Of a stretch of DNA of 64,000 nt, positions 51,849 to 60,076 are shown one piece after another (positions within the stretch are counted from its first letter, which is position 1; each line of letters starts with the position of its first letter). The position numbers and the translations under genes are program-made. Origin of the DNA: CAVVWJ01 sp965652025. Lineage in GTDB: Bacteria > Gemmatimonadota > Gemmatimonadetes > Gemmatimonadales > GWC2-71-9. The notes under the pieces are model-generated. The model worked only from the letters and a program-made list of their open reading frames with translations. It was not told the origin of the DNA and made no database searches. The stretch covers positions 17,583-81,582 of the forward strand of contig CBFGTM010000010.1 of assembly GCA_965652025.1 (NCBI GenBank), read 5' to 3'.

Positions 51849-51883
51849 GAAGGGCCGGCCCAACGCCGGCCCTTCTTACTTTA
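51849..51883. terminator. strong bidirectional hairpin terminator
   Basis: GAAGGGCCGGC (51849-51859), loop CCAAC, GCCGGCCCTTC (51865-51875), then TTACTTTAT. Eleven perfect pairs; it lies between converging genes and can serve both. Confidence 0.85.
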
Positions 51884-51902
51884 TCACCTGCTCGCCGCGA
51901 GC

Positions 51903-52928
51903 TCACTCACCACACTCGCAGTGTTCCACGCTATCGCTCCGCGCTTCGATCGATGAGGTGGTGGAGTCGCCTGCAGGTTGCACGATCTCCCCGGCAGAAT
52001 CCGGCACCGAGGTCGCCGCTTCCGAGGAGCGCCAGGTCTCGATCTGGCCGACGAACTGTTGCGCCAGAGTATCGAGGTCGACCGTCTCCGACTCGGGCCG
52101 CTGCTCGCCACTGGTGACCCGGGCCAGGGCAACCGACGACTTCTGGTACGAGCTGTCAGCAGCTATGGCCGCCTCATAAGCCTTCGCTGCCGCGACCGGA
52201 TACCCCGACCGCTCCAGCGCCATGCCGAGATTGTTCTGAAATACCGGCGCGTTGCCTCTCAGCTCGACCGCACGGGCCAGCGGAGCCAGGGCCTCGCTGC
52301 TCCGATTCTCATCGAGGTAGATGAGACCGATGTTGTTCATCGACCAGACATCATGTTCATCCACCACCAGGGCGCGCTGATAGGCTTCGATCGCCGGATC
52401 CACCTGTCCTAGCTGATAGCGGGCGCGCCCCAGGAGCCGCAGCCCTTCATTCGACATCGGCTCCTGAACCAGCGCCTTCTCGATCCGCTCCAGCGCTTCC
52501 TGCGCCCGCCCCAGGTCGAGCAGTACCCGGCTGGAATTGAACAGGCTCTTCCGGTGAGTGGGATCCAGCTCCAGCGACCGGTCGAAGGCACTCAGGGCGC
52601 GCTCGGGCTCTCCTCCGCGCCAGGCCGACATGCCCAGCATGTAGTGACCCCAGGGATTTTCCGGGCGGCTCTCGGTGTAGAGGGAGAACTGCTGGATCGC
52701 GTCGGAGTACTTGCCCGACGCAAACGCGGATTCAGCCTGCTGGTAGGTGACGGTCCTGATTTCGGGCTGAGTAGTGCCGGAGGTACCGGTGTCGGTCGAG
52801 GCCCCGGAAACCACCGGAGTGGTTGCTCCGGCAGAGGCCGACGTGGTGTCAGAGCGATCCTTCGGTCCGCAAGCTGCCGCCAGGAGGGCAACAAGGGCGA
52901 ACCAGGAAACAGCTGGATTGCGGGACAT
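51903..52928 (-). CDS. TPR-repeat lipoprotein under a sigma-54-type promoter
   Basis: 341 residues. A lipobox (ALVALLAAACGP) is followed by a Ser/Thr-rich linker and about six tetratricopeptide repeats (e.g. PWGHYMLGMSAWRGGEPERA; NAPVFQNNLGMALERSGYPV), then a disordered tail ending CECGE. TPRs bind other proteins. The ATG at 52928 has AAGGAG upstream; the longer open frame is rejected. The 212-bp region before it carries a -24/-12 promoter and two palindromes. Role unknown. Confidence 0.82.
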   Translation of the reverse strand: MSRNPAVSWFALVALLAAACGPKDRSDTTSASAGATTPVVSGASTDTGTSGTTQPEIRTVTYQQAESAFASGKYSDAIQQFSLYTESRPENPWGHYMLGMSAWRGGEPERALSAFDRSLELDPTHRKSLFNSSRVLLDLGRAQEALERIEKALVQEPMSNEGLRLLGRARYQLGQVDPAIEAYQRALVVDEHDVWSMNNIGLIYLDENRSSEALAPLARAVELRGNAPVFQNNLGMALERSGYPVAAAKAYEAAIAADSSYQKSSVALARVTSGEQRPESETVDLDTLAQQFVGQIETWRSSEAATSVPDSAGEIVQPAGDSTTSSIEARSDSVEHCECGE

Positions 52929-52989
52929 GGGAGCTTCTCCTTGGATGTGGCGCAGGGCGCCGTTAGTAAGAACGGGCGCCCCGATAGAA

Positions 52990-53005
52990 GGCAAACCGGC
53001 AGCCA
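52990..53005 (-). promoter_or_regulatory. sigma-54 (-24/-12) promoter
   Basis: Minus strand TGGCTGCCGGTTTGCC: TGGC (53002-53005), seven bases, TTGC (52991-52994), the exact GG-to-GC spacing of sigma-54 promoters (consensus TGGCAC-N5-TTGC). Predicted start near 52979, leaving a leader of about 51 nt to the TPR lipoprotein ATG. Confidence 0.7.
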
Positions 53006-53089
53006 CACTTGGTCCGCCGGTTGACCTACTGGGAGAAGCTTGGGCTATAAGGACTTGCTGAATGGAAGGAGGACAAGAGAGCGCTCGGT

Positions 53090-53105
53090 GTGTACTCCGG
53101 GACAC
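53090..53105. promoter_or_regulatory. palindromic activator-like site 1
   Basis: GTGTACTCCGGGACAC, a 6-4-6 inverted repeat with one mismatched pair, centred near -119 from the predicted sigma-54 start. Confidence 0.55.
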
Positions 53106-53123
53106 GGCGCGGGCAGGGCTGTT

Positions 53124-53139
53124 GTGTCCGCCGGGACAC
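53124..53139. promoter_or_regulatory. palindromic activator-like site 2
   Basis: GTGTCCGCCGGGACAC, a perfect 6-4-6 inverted repeat centred near -153, 34 bp from site 1 and starting 1 bp past the stop of the response-regulator gene. Same half-site as site 1. Confidence 0.6.
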
Positions 53140-53140
53140 C

Positions 53141-54517
53141 TCAGTCCGGTGCGGCCTTCTCCTCTCGCCGGAGGCTGAGCCGGCGCATGATCTTGAGCAG
53201 ACTGGCATGATCGGCAAGTCCCAGCTCCTGAGCGGTGCGGGTGACATGCCAGTCGTTCCGAGTGAGCGCGGCCAGGACGATCTGCCGCTCGGCTTCGGCC
53301 CGGAGCGCCTGAAAGCTGCGGCCGGGCGAGGCCGGCGCCCCTGCCTGGCTCTGGTCCTGGATGTCCAGCGGCACGTGCTCGGCCCGCAACACCTCACCGT
53401 CGGCGGCGATGATCATCCTCTCGATCACATTTCGAAGCTCCCGGACGTTGTTCCTGCTCCAGTCATATCCCATCAGAATCTCGAGCGCGTCGGCGGAGAG
53501 CTTCTTCTTCCTGAGGCCGAACCGCTCACATACCAGGGCGACGAAGTGGGCAGCGAGATCGGGAACATCGGAGAGCCGATCCCTGAGCGGTGGAACCCGG
53601 AGCTGGTGAACGTTGAGTCGGTAATAGAGGTCCTGGCGAAAGCGACCGGCGGCTACCTCCGCTTCCAGGTCGCGGTTGGTTGCGGCCACCACTCGAGCCT
53701 CGACCGGGAGTGAGCGGGTGCTGCCCAGTCGGGTGACCCGGCGGTCCTCCAGCACCCGCAGGAGCTTGGCCTGGACCGGGAGCGGAAGCTCTCCCACCTC
53801 GTCGAGAAACAGCGTCCCGCGCCCCGCCGATTCGAATGCCCCCTTTCGAGTGGTGCTGGCGCCAGTGAAGGCTCCCCGCTCGTGCCCGAACAGCTCGCTC
53901 TCAACCAGCGTCTCAGGCAGAGCCGCGCTGTTGATGGCGACAAATGGGGCACTGGGATCGGTGCCTCCCAGGTGGATGTCCCGAGCCACCAGCTCCTTCC
54001 CCGAGCCGCTCTCGCCCAGGATCAAGACTGGACTCGGAACCGGAGCCACCCGGCGGATCGACTCCCGCAGGCTACGCAGCACGGCACTGCTCCCGATCAT
54101 CGAGCTGTCGGCGCCGAGCTGTCGCTGGAGCGCGGCGACCTGATCCCGAAGCCGCTTTCGCTCCAGCACCATCTCTACCTCTTGGACCACCCGCTCCATC
54201 GGCTCGGCCTTGTCGATGAATCCATAGGCACCGAGGCGGACGGCTTCGATGCAGCGCTGATAGTCGCCGGTGCCGGTGTAGACGATTACCGGGACCTCAC
54301 TGCCCTGCTTTTCCAGAGTGCGGAGCACTTCGAAGCCATTCATCCCGGGCATTTCCAGGTCGAGAATGACGCAGTCGACCGCGCTGGTTTGCAGGAGATC
54401 GACAGCCTTGCTGCCGTCGCCCGCGGTGATCACCTCATATCCGGCCAGCCGTTCGAGGTCGTAGGCATACTGCTCCGCCAGAGCGGGCACGTCATCAACC
54501 ACCAGGACGAGCGTCAT
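53141..54517 (-). CDS. NtrC-type sigma-54-dependent response regulator
   Basis: 458 residues in three parts: a receiver domain with the phospho-acceptor Asp in VILDLEMPGMNG (about residue 52) and switch Lys in FIDKAEP; an AAA+ domain with GESGSGKE (about 170), the sigma-54 contact loop GAFTGA (about 215) and LFLDEVGELPL; and a C-terminal Fis-type helix-turn-helix (TRTAQELGLADHASLLKIM). All parts for activating sigma-54 RNA polymerase are intact. It overlaps the sensor kinase by four bases. Confidence 0.95.
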   Translation of the reverse strand: MTLVLVVDDVPALAEQYAYDLERLAGYEVITAGDGSKAVDLLQTSAVDCVILDLEMPGMNGFEVLRTLEKQGSEVPVIVYTGTGDYQRCIEAVRLGAYGFIDKAEPMERVVQEVEMVLERKRLRDQVAALQRQLGADSSMIGSSAVLRSLRESIRRVAPVPSPVLILGESGSGKELVARDIHLGGTDPSAPFVAINSAALPETLVESELFGHERGAFTGASTTRKGAFESAGRGTLFLDEVGELPLPVQAKLLRVLEDRRVTRLGSTRSLPVEARVVAATNRDLEAEVAAGRFRQDLYYRLNVHQLRVPPLRDRLSDVPDLAAHFVALVCERFGLRKKKLSADALEILMGYDWSRNNVRELRNVIERMIIAADGEVLRAEHVPLDIQDQSQAGAPASPGRSFQALRAEAERQIVLAALTRNDWHVTRTAQELGLADHASLLKIMRRLSLRREEKAAPD

Positions 54518-56208
54518 CCGGCGGTTTCCTGCTGGGCGACCGGCAGCTCGACCATCACTCGAGTGCCCACGTCCGGTTCGGTCTCGACCTTGAGGGTTCC
54601 GTTCAGGTCCAGGATCAGTCGCCGGACGATGGAGAGCCCCAATCCGGTGCCTCCGGTCTTGGTGGTGTAGAAGTCGTCGAAGGCGCGCTCCAGCTGTTCC
54701 CGAGTCATCCCGGCTCCGGTGTCGGCCACGGTAATGCGAATCCGGTCCGCTCCGGTGCTGCCTGGGACCGGCTCGGTCACCACCGTTACGCTCCCCTCGG
54801 GCCGAGCGGCAACGCTATCTAGCGCGTTGCCCACCAGGTTCTCCAATACCCGCCGAATCATCAGGCCATCTCCCAGCACACTGGGCAAGGCGTCCGCCAA
54901 CTGAGCGCGCACCCGGCCATCCTGGGGCCCGGTATTCCTCAGCACCTCGGCTACAATGCCGTTGATCTCGCACCGGCGGCGCTCGGCGCCGGGAGAAAGC
55001 CGGTCGTAGTTCCGGGCGAGAGTATCGAGGTACTCCACGCTGGACTCCAACGTGGCCCGCCGGGCCGCAAAGATCCCCGGGAGCGAATCGGGACTCTCAG
55101 CCGCGACCTGCGCCAGGTGGCGCACCACATTCCGGATCGGCACCAGTCCATTCTTGATGTCGTGATTGACCTGGCGCGCCAAATCACCAACCGCCACCCG
55201 ACGCTCTGCCTCCCGCAGTCGAGCCGAGCTGGCCCGGAGCCGGTCGGTCATGGCGCCGAGCAGACGCGATAGAGCCCCGAACTCATCAGTCCGACCGGTC
55301 TCGAAGCTCTGGTCCAGCCGGTCCAGGTCGATGGCCGCAGTCTTCTCCGAAAGCTCCCGCAGTGGGCGGCTGATCCGGCTGGAGAGCCAGGCAGCGCACA
55401 AGACTGCGGCGGCCAGCGTGAGCGCCAGTGCCACCAGGACCCAGCGAGTCACATCTCGTCGCAAGGCATTCACCGTCTCCAGTGACTGGGTCACCTGGAG
55501 CCGCGCGGTGTCAATGCGAACCGCGGGGTGCAGCAAGTCCAGAAAAGGAAGCCGGACCTCGCGAATGACTCGTTGTGCCGCCCCAGGGTGGGCCGGCGCG
55601 CCGGGGTAGGCAATCTCGGTCGCAATATCGCCACCCAGTTGCGGGGTTGCCTGGAGCCAGTGTCGGGCCTCGATACCGCCGACCAGGCTCACTCGTCTTC
55701 CAGCCAGCCGGACGGAGTCGATTCGGGTGAGCGCAAGAAGTGTGGTGTCCGGCGTGCGGGTTCGTACCAGAACCAGACTATCGGCAAGGCCGGACAGGAT
55801 TCTGGGCAGCTCCGCCTGTAGCTGATCGAACTGATTACGAAAATGACCCGAGCTGAGGATGCGGCCGGTACTGTCCTGCAGTTGAAGCAACGCCAGGCCG
55901 CTCAGTCGCATGGCCTCCTCGGCGTAGTTGAGCAAGTAGCGGCGAGAAGCCGGGTCGCTCTGCACGATAGCGAGCCGGAATCGGTTATCCCCTCCGAGCT
56001 CGGAGACGAGCGCCCGGAGCCGCGCCGCCACGTTGGCGCTTTCCCGCGCCAGGCTGCCCTCGAGGGTAGTGGCCGCCGCTGCGACCCGTGCCTCATACTC
56101 CCGGGTCAGTCGCCGGTCCATCTCCCGGCGCACCCCGAGCGTCAGTGAGGCGAGGGGAAGGAGCACAGCGACCAGGATCGCGAGGAAGAGCCGGGTGCGA
56201 AAGCTCAC
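54514..56208 (-). CDS. membrane sensor histidine kinase, NtrY-like
   Basis: 564 residues. TM1 (LFLAILVAVLLPLASLTLGV), an extracytoplasmic sensor region of about 200 residues, TM2 (VLVALALTLAAAVLCAAWL), HAMP, then a phosphoacceptor helix with NHDIKNGLVPIRN (His about 346) resembling the HDIKN boxes of NtrY-like kinases, and an ATPase domain with NLVGNALDSV, DTGAGM and GGTGLGLSIV. GTG start overlapping the upstream lipoprotein stop. It should phosphorylate the adjacent regulator. Confidence 0.93.
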   Translation of the reverse strand: MSFRTRLFLAILVAVLLPLASLTLGVRREMDRRLTREYEARVAAAATTLEGSLARESANVAARLRALVSELGGDNRFRLAIVQSDPASRRYLLNYAEEAMRLSGLALLQLQDSTGRILSSGHFRNQFDQLQAELPRILSGLADSLVLVRTRTPDTTLLALTRIDSVRLAGRRVSLVGGIEARHWLQATPQLGGDIATEIAYPGAPAHPGAAQRVIREVRLPFLDLLHPAVRIDTARLQVTQSLETVNALRRDVTRWVLVALALTLAAAVLCAAWLSSRISRPLRELSEKTAAIDLDRLDQSFETGRTDEFGALSRLLGAMTDRLRASSARLREAERRVAVGDLARQVNHDIKNGLVPIRNVVRHLAQVAAESPDSLPGIFAARRATLESSVEYLDTLARNYDRLSPGAERRRCEINGIVAEVLRNTGPQDGRVRAQLADALPSVLGDGLMIRRVLENLVGNALDSVAARPEGSVTVVTEPVPGSTGADRIRITVADTGAGMTREQLERAFDDFYTTKTGGTGLGLSIVRRLILDLNGTLKVETEPDVGTRVMVELPVAQQETAG

Positions 56209-57437
56209 GGCAGCCGGACGACCCCGTCCCAGTCGACGGTCAGTGGAGGTGAGCCGCTCCTCACGATGGCTCGAGCCCGAGTATCGATCAATGGCAGCAC
56301 CTGCATTCCGCCGGCCAGCCCTGCCAGTTCACGACAGGGATTGTGGGTTTCTCGGGGCAGGGCCCAGATATAGGCCAGCTCCGCACCGGTCTGCAGCGCT
56401 GCCTCGAACGCGCGTGGCTCCATGCCCAGAGCCCTCATGCGCGAGCCTGTACCGGCTAAGGCCACCACGCGCTCCGCCAGGGCTCGACCCACCGCATCAC
56501 CCTGCAGGTAGGCTACCCGCGTTGAGGCTGTAATCGACTGCGGGCCAGTCTTAGGGCACGAGGTACCCTCGGACAACCAGGTCAGCGGCTCGGCGCCACG
56601 AGCGTCCACCTGCACTGCGTCCTGTGCCAGCGACCGGCGCTCATCCTCGGTTCTCGCCACAGCTAGCGGTTCCACGCCTGCGGGCTGAAGCAGTACATAC
56701 GTGCGGCTCCAGGGCAACGCGAATGAGTGGAACATCGGTTGCCCGGTCGCGTAGTCGATCAGAGCCGGGTCTCGCGAGACCATGAGGTCGGCCCCGTGGT
56801 CGAGTGCATCCCGAGCATCACGGTCGAGCGCCAGCCTCAGCTCGATGACCGGTAGCTCGCCACGTGCGGGGATGACAAACACGTCGGAGCGCTCCCCCGC
56901 CAGACCACCGTAGTTCAATAACTCCGCATCGGCCAGGATAGGCGGAAGCGAATCGGTCGGATTCGAGAAATGGATCCGCAGCTGGCGTTCTCCCATCGCC
57001 TGCACCGAGTCTATGCCTGGTGCACGCTTGTCCTGCACCGCCGCCGCCATCAGTTGGGCGATGCGCTCCGCAGTGATGAGGTCTCCATCGAAATCTCTCC
57101 CGATGGTGAGAGTCCAAGCTCTTCGGTCCGTCCTTTCCCACGACTCCGCCAGCCCTGGCCGCACCACGCCCGCACAATCGAGGTGAACCAGGGTAGGGAA
57201 TAGGTTGCGAAAGAGGAGGCGCTCGCTGTCGTTCGTCGGCCGGAGTGCGTGAGAGAGGTCGATCGAATCCGACGGAGCTACGGTAAAGGTATCTAGACGC
57301 TCGACTGAATCGATGGGAAGGCGGCAGGTCTCGGAGCCCGCAGGATGGGGAGGAGTCGGCGGGTGAGGGGCACAGTGAGCCAGCGCGAGTAGAAGGACGA
57401 CGCCGGCAGCAGCGCCTAGGACTCCGTGACCACGAAT
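56205..57437 (-). CDS. solute-binding-like (SBP family 5) lipoprotein, start unresolved
   Basis: About 410 residues. The segment VRPGLAESWERTDRRAWTLTI followed by ITAERIAQLM resembles the opening of peptide/nickel-type solute-binding proteins (LAESW, TAEDV). A lipobox precedes it (VLGAAAGVVLLLALAHC). No ABC permease is nearby. No ATG, GTG or TTG is in frame between an ATG at 57527, deep inside the SPOR gene, and a GTG near 57165. I set the start at an ATT (57437) that gives a good lipoprotein signal; this is inference. It overlaps the kinase, so it may be a sensory subunit. Confidence 0.6.
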   Translation of the reverse strand: MRGHGVLGAAAGVVLLLALAHCAPHPPTPPHPAGSETCRLPIDSVERLDTFTVAPSDSIDLSHALRPTNDSERLLFRNLFPTLVHLDCAGVVRPGLAESWERTDRRAWTLTIGRDFDGDLITAERIAQLMAAAVQDKRAPGIDSVQAMGERQLRIHFSNPTDSLPPILADAELLNYGGLAGERSDVFVIPARGELPVIELRLALDRDARDALDHGADLMVSRDPALIDYATGQPMFHSFALPWSRTYVLLQPAGVEPLAVARTEDERRSLAQDAVQVDARGAEPLTWLSEGTSCPKTGPQSITASTRVAYLQGDAVGRALAERVVALAGTGSRMRALGMEPRAFEAALQTGAELAYIWALPRETHNPCRELAGLAGGMQVLPLIDTRARAIVRSGSPPLTVDWDGVVRLP

Positions 57438-58432
57438 GGGCTGCCCCCCAGCTTGGCCTTGACCTTTGGCAGGTCCGCGGCGGCCGCCGCCTTGGTGGCG
57501 TAACTGCCGACCCGGACCTTGTACCATCCTTCCTCTTCGACCAGCACTACGTCGAAGCCGCGCGACTTCAACTTGGCCGCCTCCGACTGCGCGGTGGCTA
57601 CACTGCGTACCGCGGTGATCTGAATGCGGTACCGGGTGCCGGCATCGAGTGGCTTGGCCGCTGCCACCGAATCAGGGCGGCGCCCCTGCGGCTCCGGGGT
57701 CGCGGCCCGCGGGTGGGGAGCCGGTGGCACGGCACTGGGCGGGGGCGGCGCGCGCTCTGGCTCTGCTCCAGGATTGAGGGGCACGCCGCTGTCGGGCGGC
57801 AGGGCACCCACGACCTGCCCCGAGTCTCTAGCCGGAGTCTGGTTGGGCTGACTGTCGCGAGGCGGGCCGGCGGCGGCAAACTGAGTGCAGCGCTGGTTCA
57901 GGTAGCCGAGCTGGTTTTGCAGCTCGATGTTCTCCCTCGACGCAGCCATTCCTTCGCTGATCCAGCGGCAGGCCAGCTCGGGCCGCTTCTGGTCGAAGTA
58001 GGTCCGCGCCGCCCAGTAAGAGGCCTGGGGGAGCAGAGAGCTGCCGGGATAGTCCAGCCGGATCCGCTCCAGATTGCGGGCGGCCCCATCCAGGTTTCCG
58101 CTGGCGTAGTCGAGCTGCACCAGCCGGAGCAGTGCATCGTCGGCCCAGCTGGAGGAGGAGTACTCCACGGCCACCCGCTGGAGCTGCCGCCGCATGTCCC
58201 CCGCGTCGTTGGCCACCATCGCCTGGGTATACACGATTTGGGGATACAGCGTGTCACCCGGTGAAGTGCTGGCCAGCAGGCGCTGGACCTTGAGCCGGGC
58301 CGAGTCCCCCTGGCCTTGCTGCGCCTGACGGATGATCTCGACGAGACGGGGGTCCGTCTGAGCCTGCGCAGCAAGAGTGGAAAGTACGGAAAAAGCGGAC
58401 ACTGCGGACAGACCACGGAGGAGCTTCGTCAC
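57416..58432 (-). CDS. exported SPOR-domain protein with TPR-like repeats
   Basis: 338 residues. Signal peptide (LLRGLSAVSAFSVLSTLAAQAQ), helical repeat region of TPR type (residues about 25-180, LVQLDYASGNLDGAARNLER), a Pro-rich linker, and a C-terminal SPOR domain (YRIQITAVRSVATAQSEAAK ... GWYKVRVGSYATKAAAAADL). SPOR domains bind denuded peptidoglycan, often at the division site. The GTG at 58432 overlaps the holA stop (GTGA). The longer open frame inside holA is rejected. Confidence 0.85.
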   Translation of the reverse strand: MTKLLRGLSAVSAFSVLSTLAAQAQTDPRLVEIIRQAQQGQGDSARLKVQRLLASTSPGDTLYPQIVYTQAMVANDAGDMRRQLQRVAVEYSSSSWADDALLRLVQLDYASGNLDGAARNLERIRLDYPGSSLLPQASYWAARTYFDQKRPELACRWISEGMAASRENIELQNQLGYLNQRCTQFAAAGPPRDSQPNQTPARDSGQVVGALPPDSGVPLNPGAEPERAPPPPSAVPPAPHPRAATPEPQGRRPDSVAAAKPLDAGTRYRIQITAVRSVATAQSEAAKLKSRGFDVVLVEEEGWYKVRVGSYATKAAAAADLPKVKAKLGGSPFVVTES

Positions 58433-59484
58433 GCTGCCTCCGCCGCTGGCACCCCGAGCCGCAGCACCAGATCGGTGAGCACCCCGCGTTCGTCCGAGAG
58501 GGTCGTGCTCTTGAGCGCCTGATCCGCCTCGAGGGCTGCTCGGAGTGCGCCCCGGATCCGATGAGCGGGCCAGTCGCCCACAATGCGAGACCAGAGCGCG
58601 GCCTCGTCCCGGTAGCCCAGCAACCCTTGGGGTCGGTTTCGGAACAGTGCCTTGACGACCGCTTCCTCCAGGCTGCGTCCTCGCATGCCGGTGTCGTAGA
58701 GGCTCCGGGTGGTGGCAAGCCCCAGCAGCGCCGTGCCGAGCGCGGTCACCAGTTTGACCCCGGAGATGCCGGGTTGCGCCAGGATGGCCGGCACCAGGCT
58801 GACCGCCCGACTGGTTCGATCCTCCAACACCGCCGAACGCCAATCCCATTGGGTCTCGCCCTGGCGGACACCCACCAGTTCGGCGATCCGCTCCGGAGTG
58901 ATGGCTGCGTCTGCAGGAAGTGAGGCCAACTTGGCCAGCTCGGAGGTCAGCGCTGCCAGCTCGTTTCCTACCGAGCGCACCAGATGATCGGCCGCCCCGG
59001 GATCCAGATCGATCCCGAGCTCAGCCGCTCGGCGCGCCACCCACTTCGCCGCGCGATCGGGTGCTAACGGATCGCAGCGGACAGCATAGGCGCCTCGGGC
59101 AAGGTCCTTGTCCTCGCTCTCATCCCCCGACCCCTGGACCAGGACAACCAGGGTGTGAGGACTGGGTGCGTCGAGGTACTTGCGCAGCTCAGTGCGGGCC
59201 CGGGTTTTCCGTTTGAGCAGCTCCACGTCCCGAATCACCACTACCCGCCGCTCGGCCATCATGGGCAGGGTGTTACAGAGGGCATGCACTCCCTCGGGGT
59301 CGAGCAGGCTGGCCGAAACCTGGTCCAGGTTGAAGTCCCGCATGCCGGGATCCAGAGCGCGACCGACGAGAAGGCGCACTGCCTCATCCTTGAGCACGTC
59401 TTCCGGACCGTAGAAGTAGTAGTTAGCGGCCAGGTCGCCCTTGCTCAGCGAGCGATAGAAGACGTCGAACGAATGGGCCGGCAT
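58429..59484 (-). CDS. holA: DNA polymerase III subunit delta
   Basis: 351-residue clamp-loader subunit that opens the beta clamp. The N-terminus has YYFYGPEDVLKDEAVRLL, then VVVIRDVELLKRKTRART and the middle domain AKWVARRAAELGIDLDPGA; length and order are typical. Its own clamp is dnaN at 35860. First gene of the holA-SPOR-SBP-kinase-regulator run, with overlapping ends. Confidence 0.9.
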   Translation of the reverse strand: MPAHSFDVFYRSLSKGDLAANYYFYGPEDVLKDEAVRLLVGRALDPGMRDFNLDQVSASLLDPEGVHALCNTLPMMAERRVVVIRDVELLKRKTRARTELRKYLDAPSPHTLVVLVQGSGDESEDKDLARGAYAVRCDPLAPDRAAKWVARRAAELGIDLDPGAADHLVRSVGNELAALTSELAKLASLPADAAITPERIAELVGVRQGETQWDWRSAVLEDRTSRAVSLVPAILAQPGISGVKLVTALGTALLGLATTRSLYDTGMRGRSLEEAVVKALFRNRPQGLLGYRDEAALWSRIVGDWPAHRIRGALRAALEADQALKSTTLSDERGVLTDLVLRLGVPAAEAA

Positions 59485-59539
59485 GAGAGGAAACTATCGC
59501 CGGCTGGAGGGAGAGGTAAGCCGGGGTAGCGACGGGAGA

Positions 59540-60076
59540 TCAGCGCCGGAACGACTGGACGAACAGAACCGCCACCAGGGTCTTGCCATCCACGATCTGC
59601 CCGGTCCGGATCATGTCCATCACCTCGGACCAGCGCCGGGTGTGAACCTCCATGAACTCGTCCGCCTCGCGCTTATGCGTGCCTTTCTTCAGTTCGGTGG
59701 CCATGAAGAGATGGATCTTCTCATTGGTAAACCCGGGTGTGGTGTAGATGGTGGTGAGCCGGGCAAGGACATCAGCGGTCATTCCGATCTCTTCCTCCAG
59801 CTCGCGCTGAGCGCAGGTGGCCGGAGTTTCTCCCGGATCCAGTCGTCCTGCCGGGATCTCCCAGATGAACGTGTCGGCGGCATGGCGGAATTGCCGGATG
59901 AGATGGATCCGGGGATCGGGCCCGCGGGGGTCGTCCAGAAAGGGAACCACCGCCGAGGCACCGGGGTGGCGGACCATCTCCAGCTGGCCGGTGGAACCGT
60001 TGGGGAACTGCACCGAATCCCGGTCCAGGTTGATGACCTTGCCAGTGTAGAGTCGTTCCGACGAGACGAGCGTCAT
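59540..60076 (-). CDS. NUDIX hydrolase, ADP-ribose pyrophosphatase type
   Basis: 178 residues. The Nudix box is complete: GRLDPGETPATCAQRELEEEIG (G-x5-E-x7-RELxEExG). N-terminal strands and LIRQFRHAADTFIWEIPAGRL match ADP-ribose/nucleoside-diphosphate-sugar hydrolases. The start overlaps the YdcF gene stop (ATGA). Specific substrate unproven. Confidence 0.9.
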   Translation of the reverse strand: MTLVSSERLYTGKVINLDRDSVQFPNGSTGQLEMVRHPGASAVVPFLDDPRGPDPRIHLIRQFRHAADTFIWEIPAGRLDPGETPATCAQRELEEEIGMTADVLARLTTIYTTPGFTNEKIHLFMATELKKGTHKREADEFMEVHTRRWSEVMDMIRTGQIVDGKTLVAVLFVQSFRR

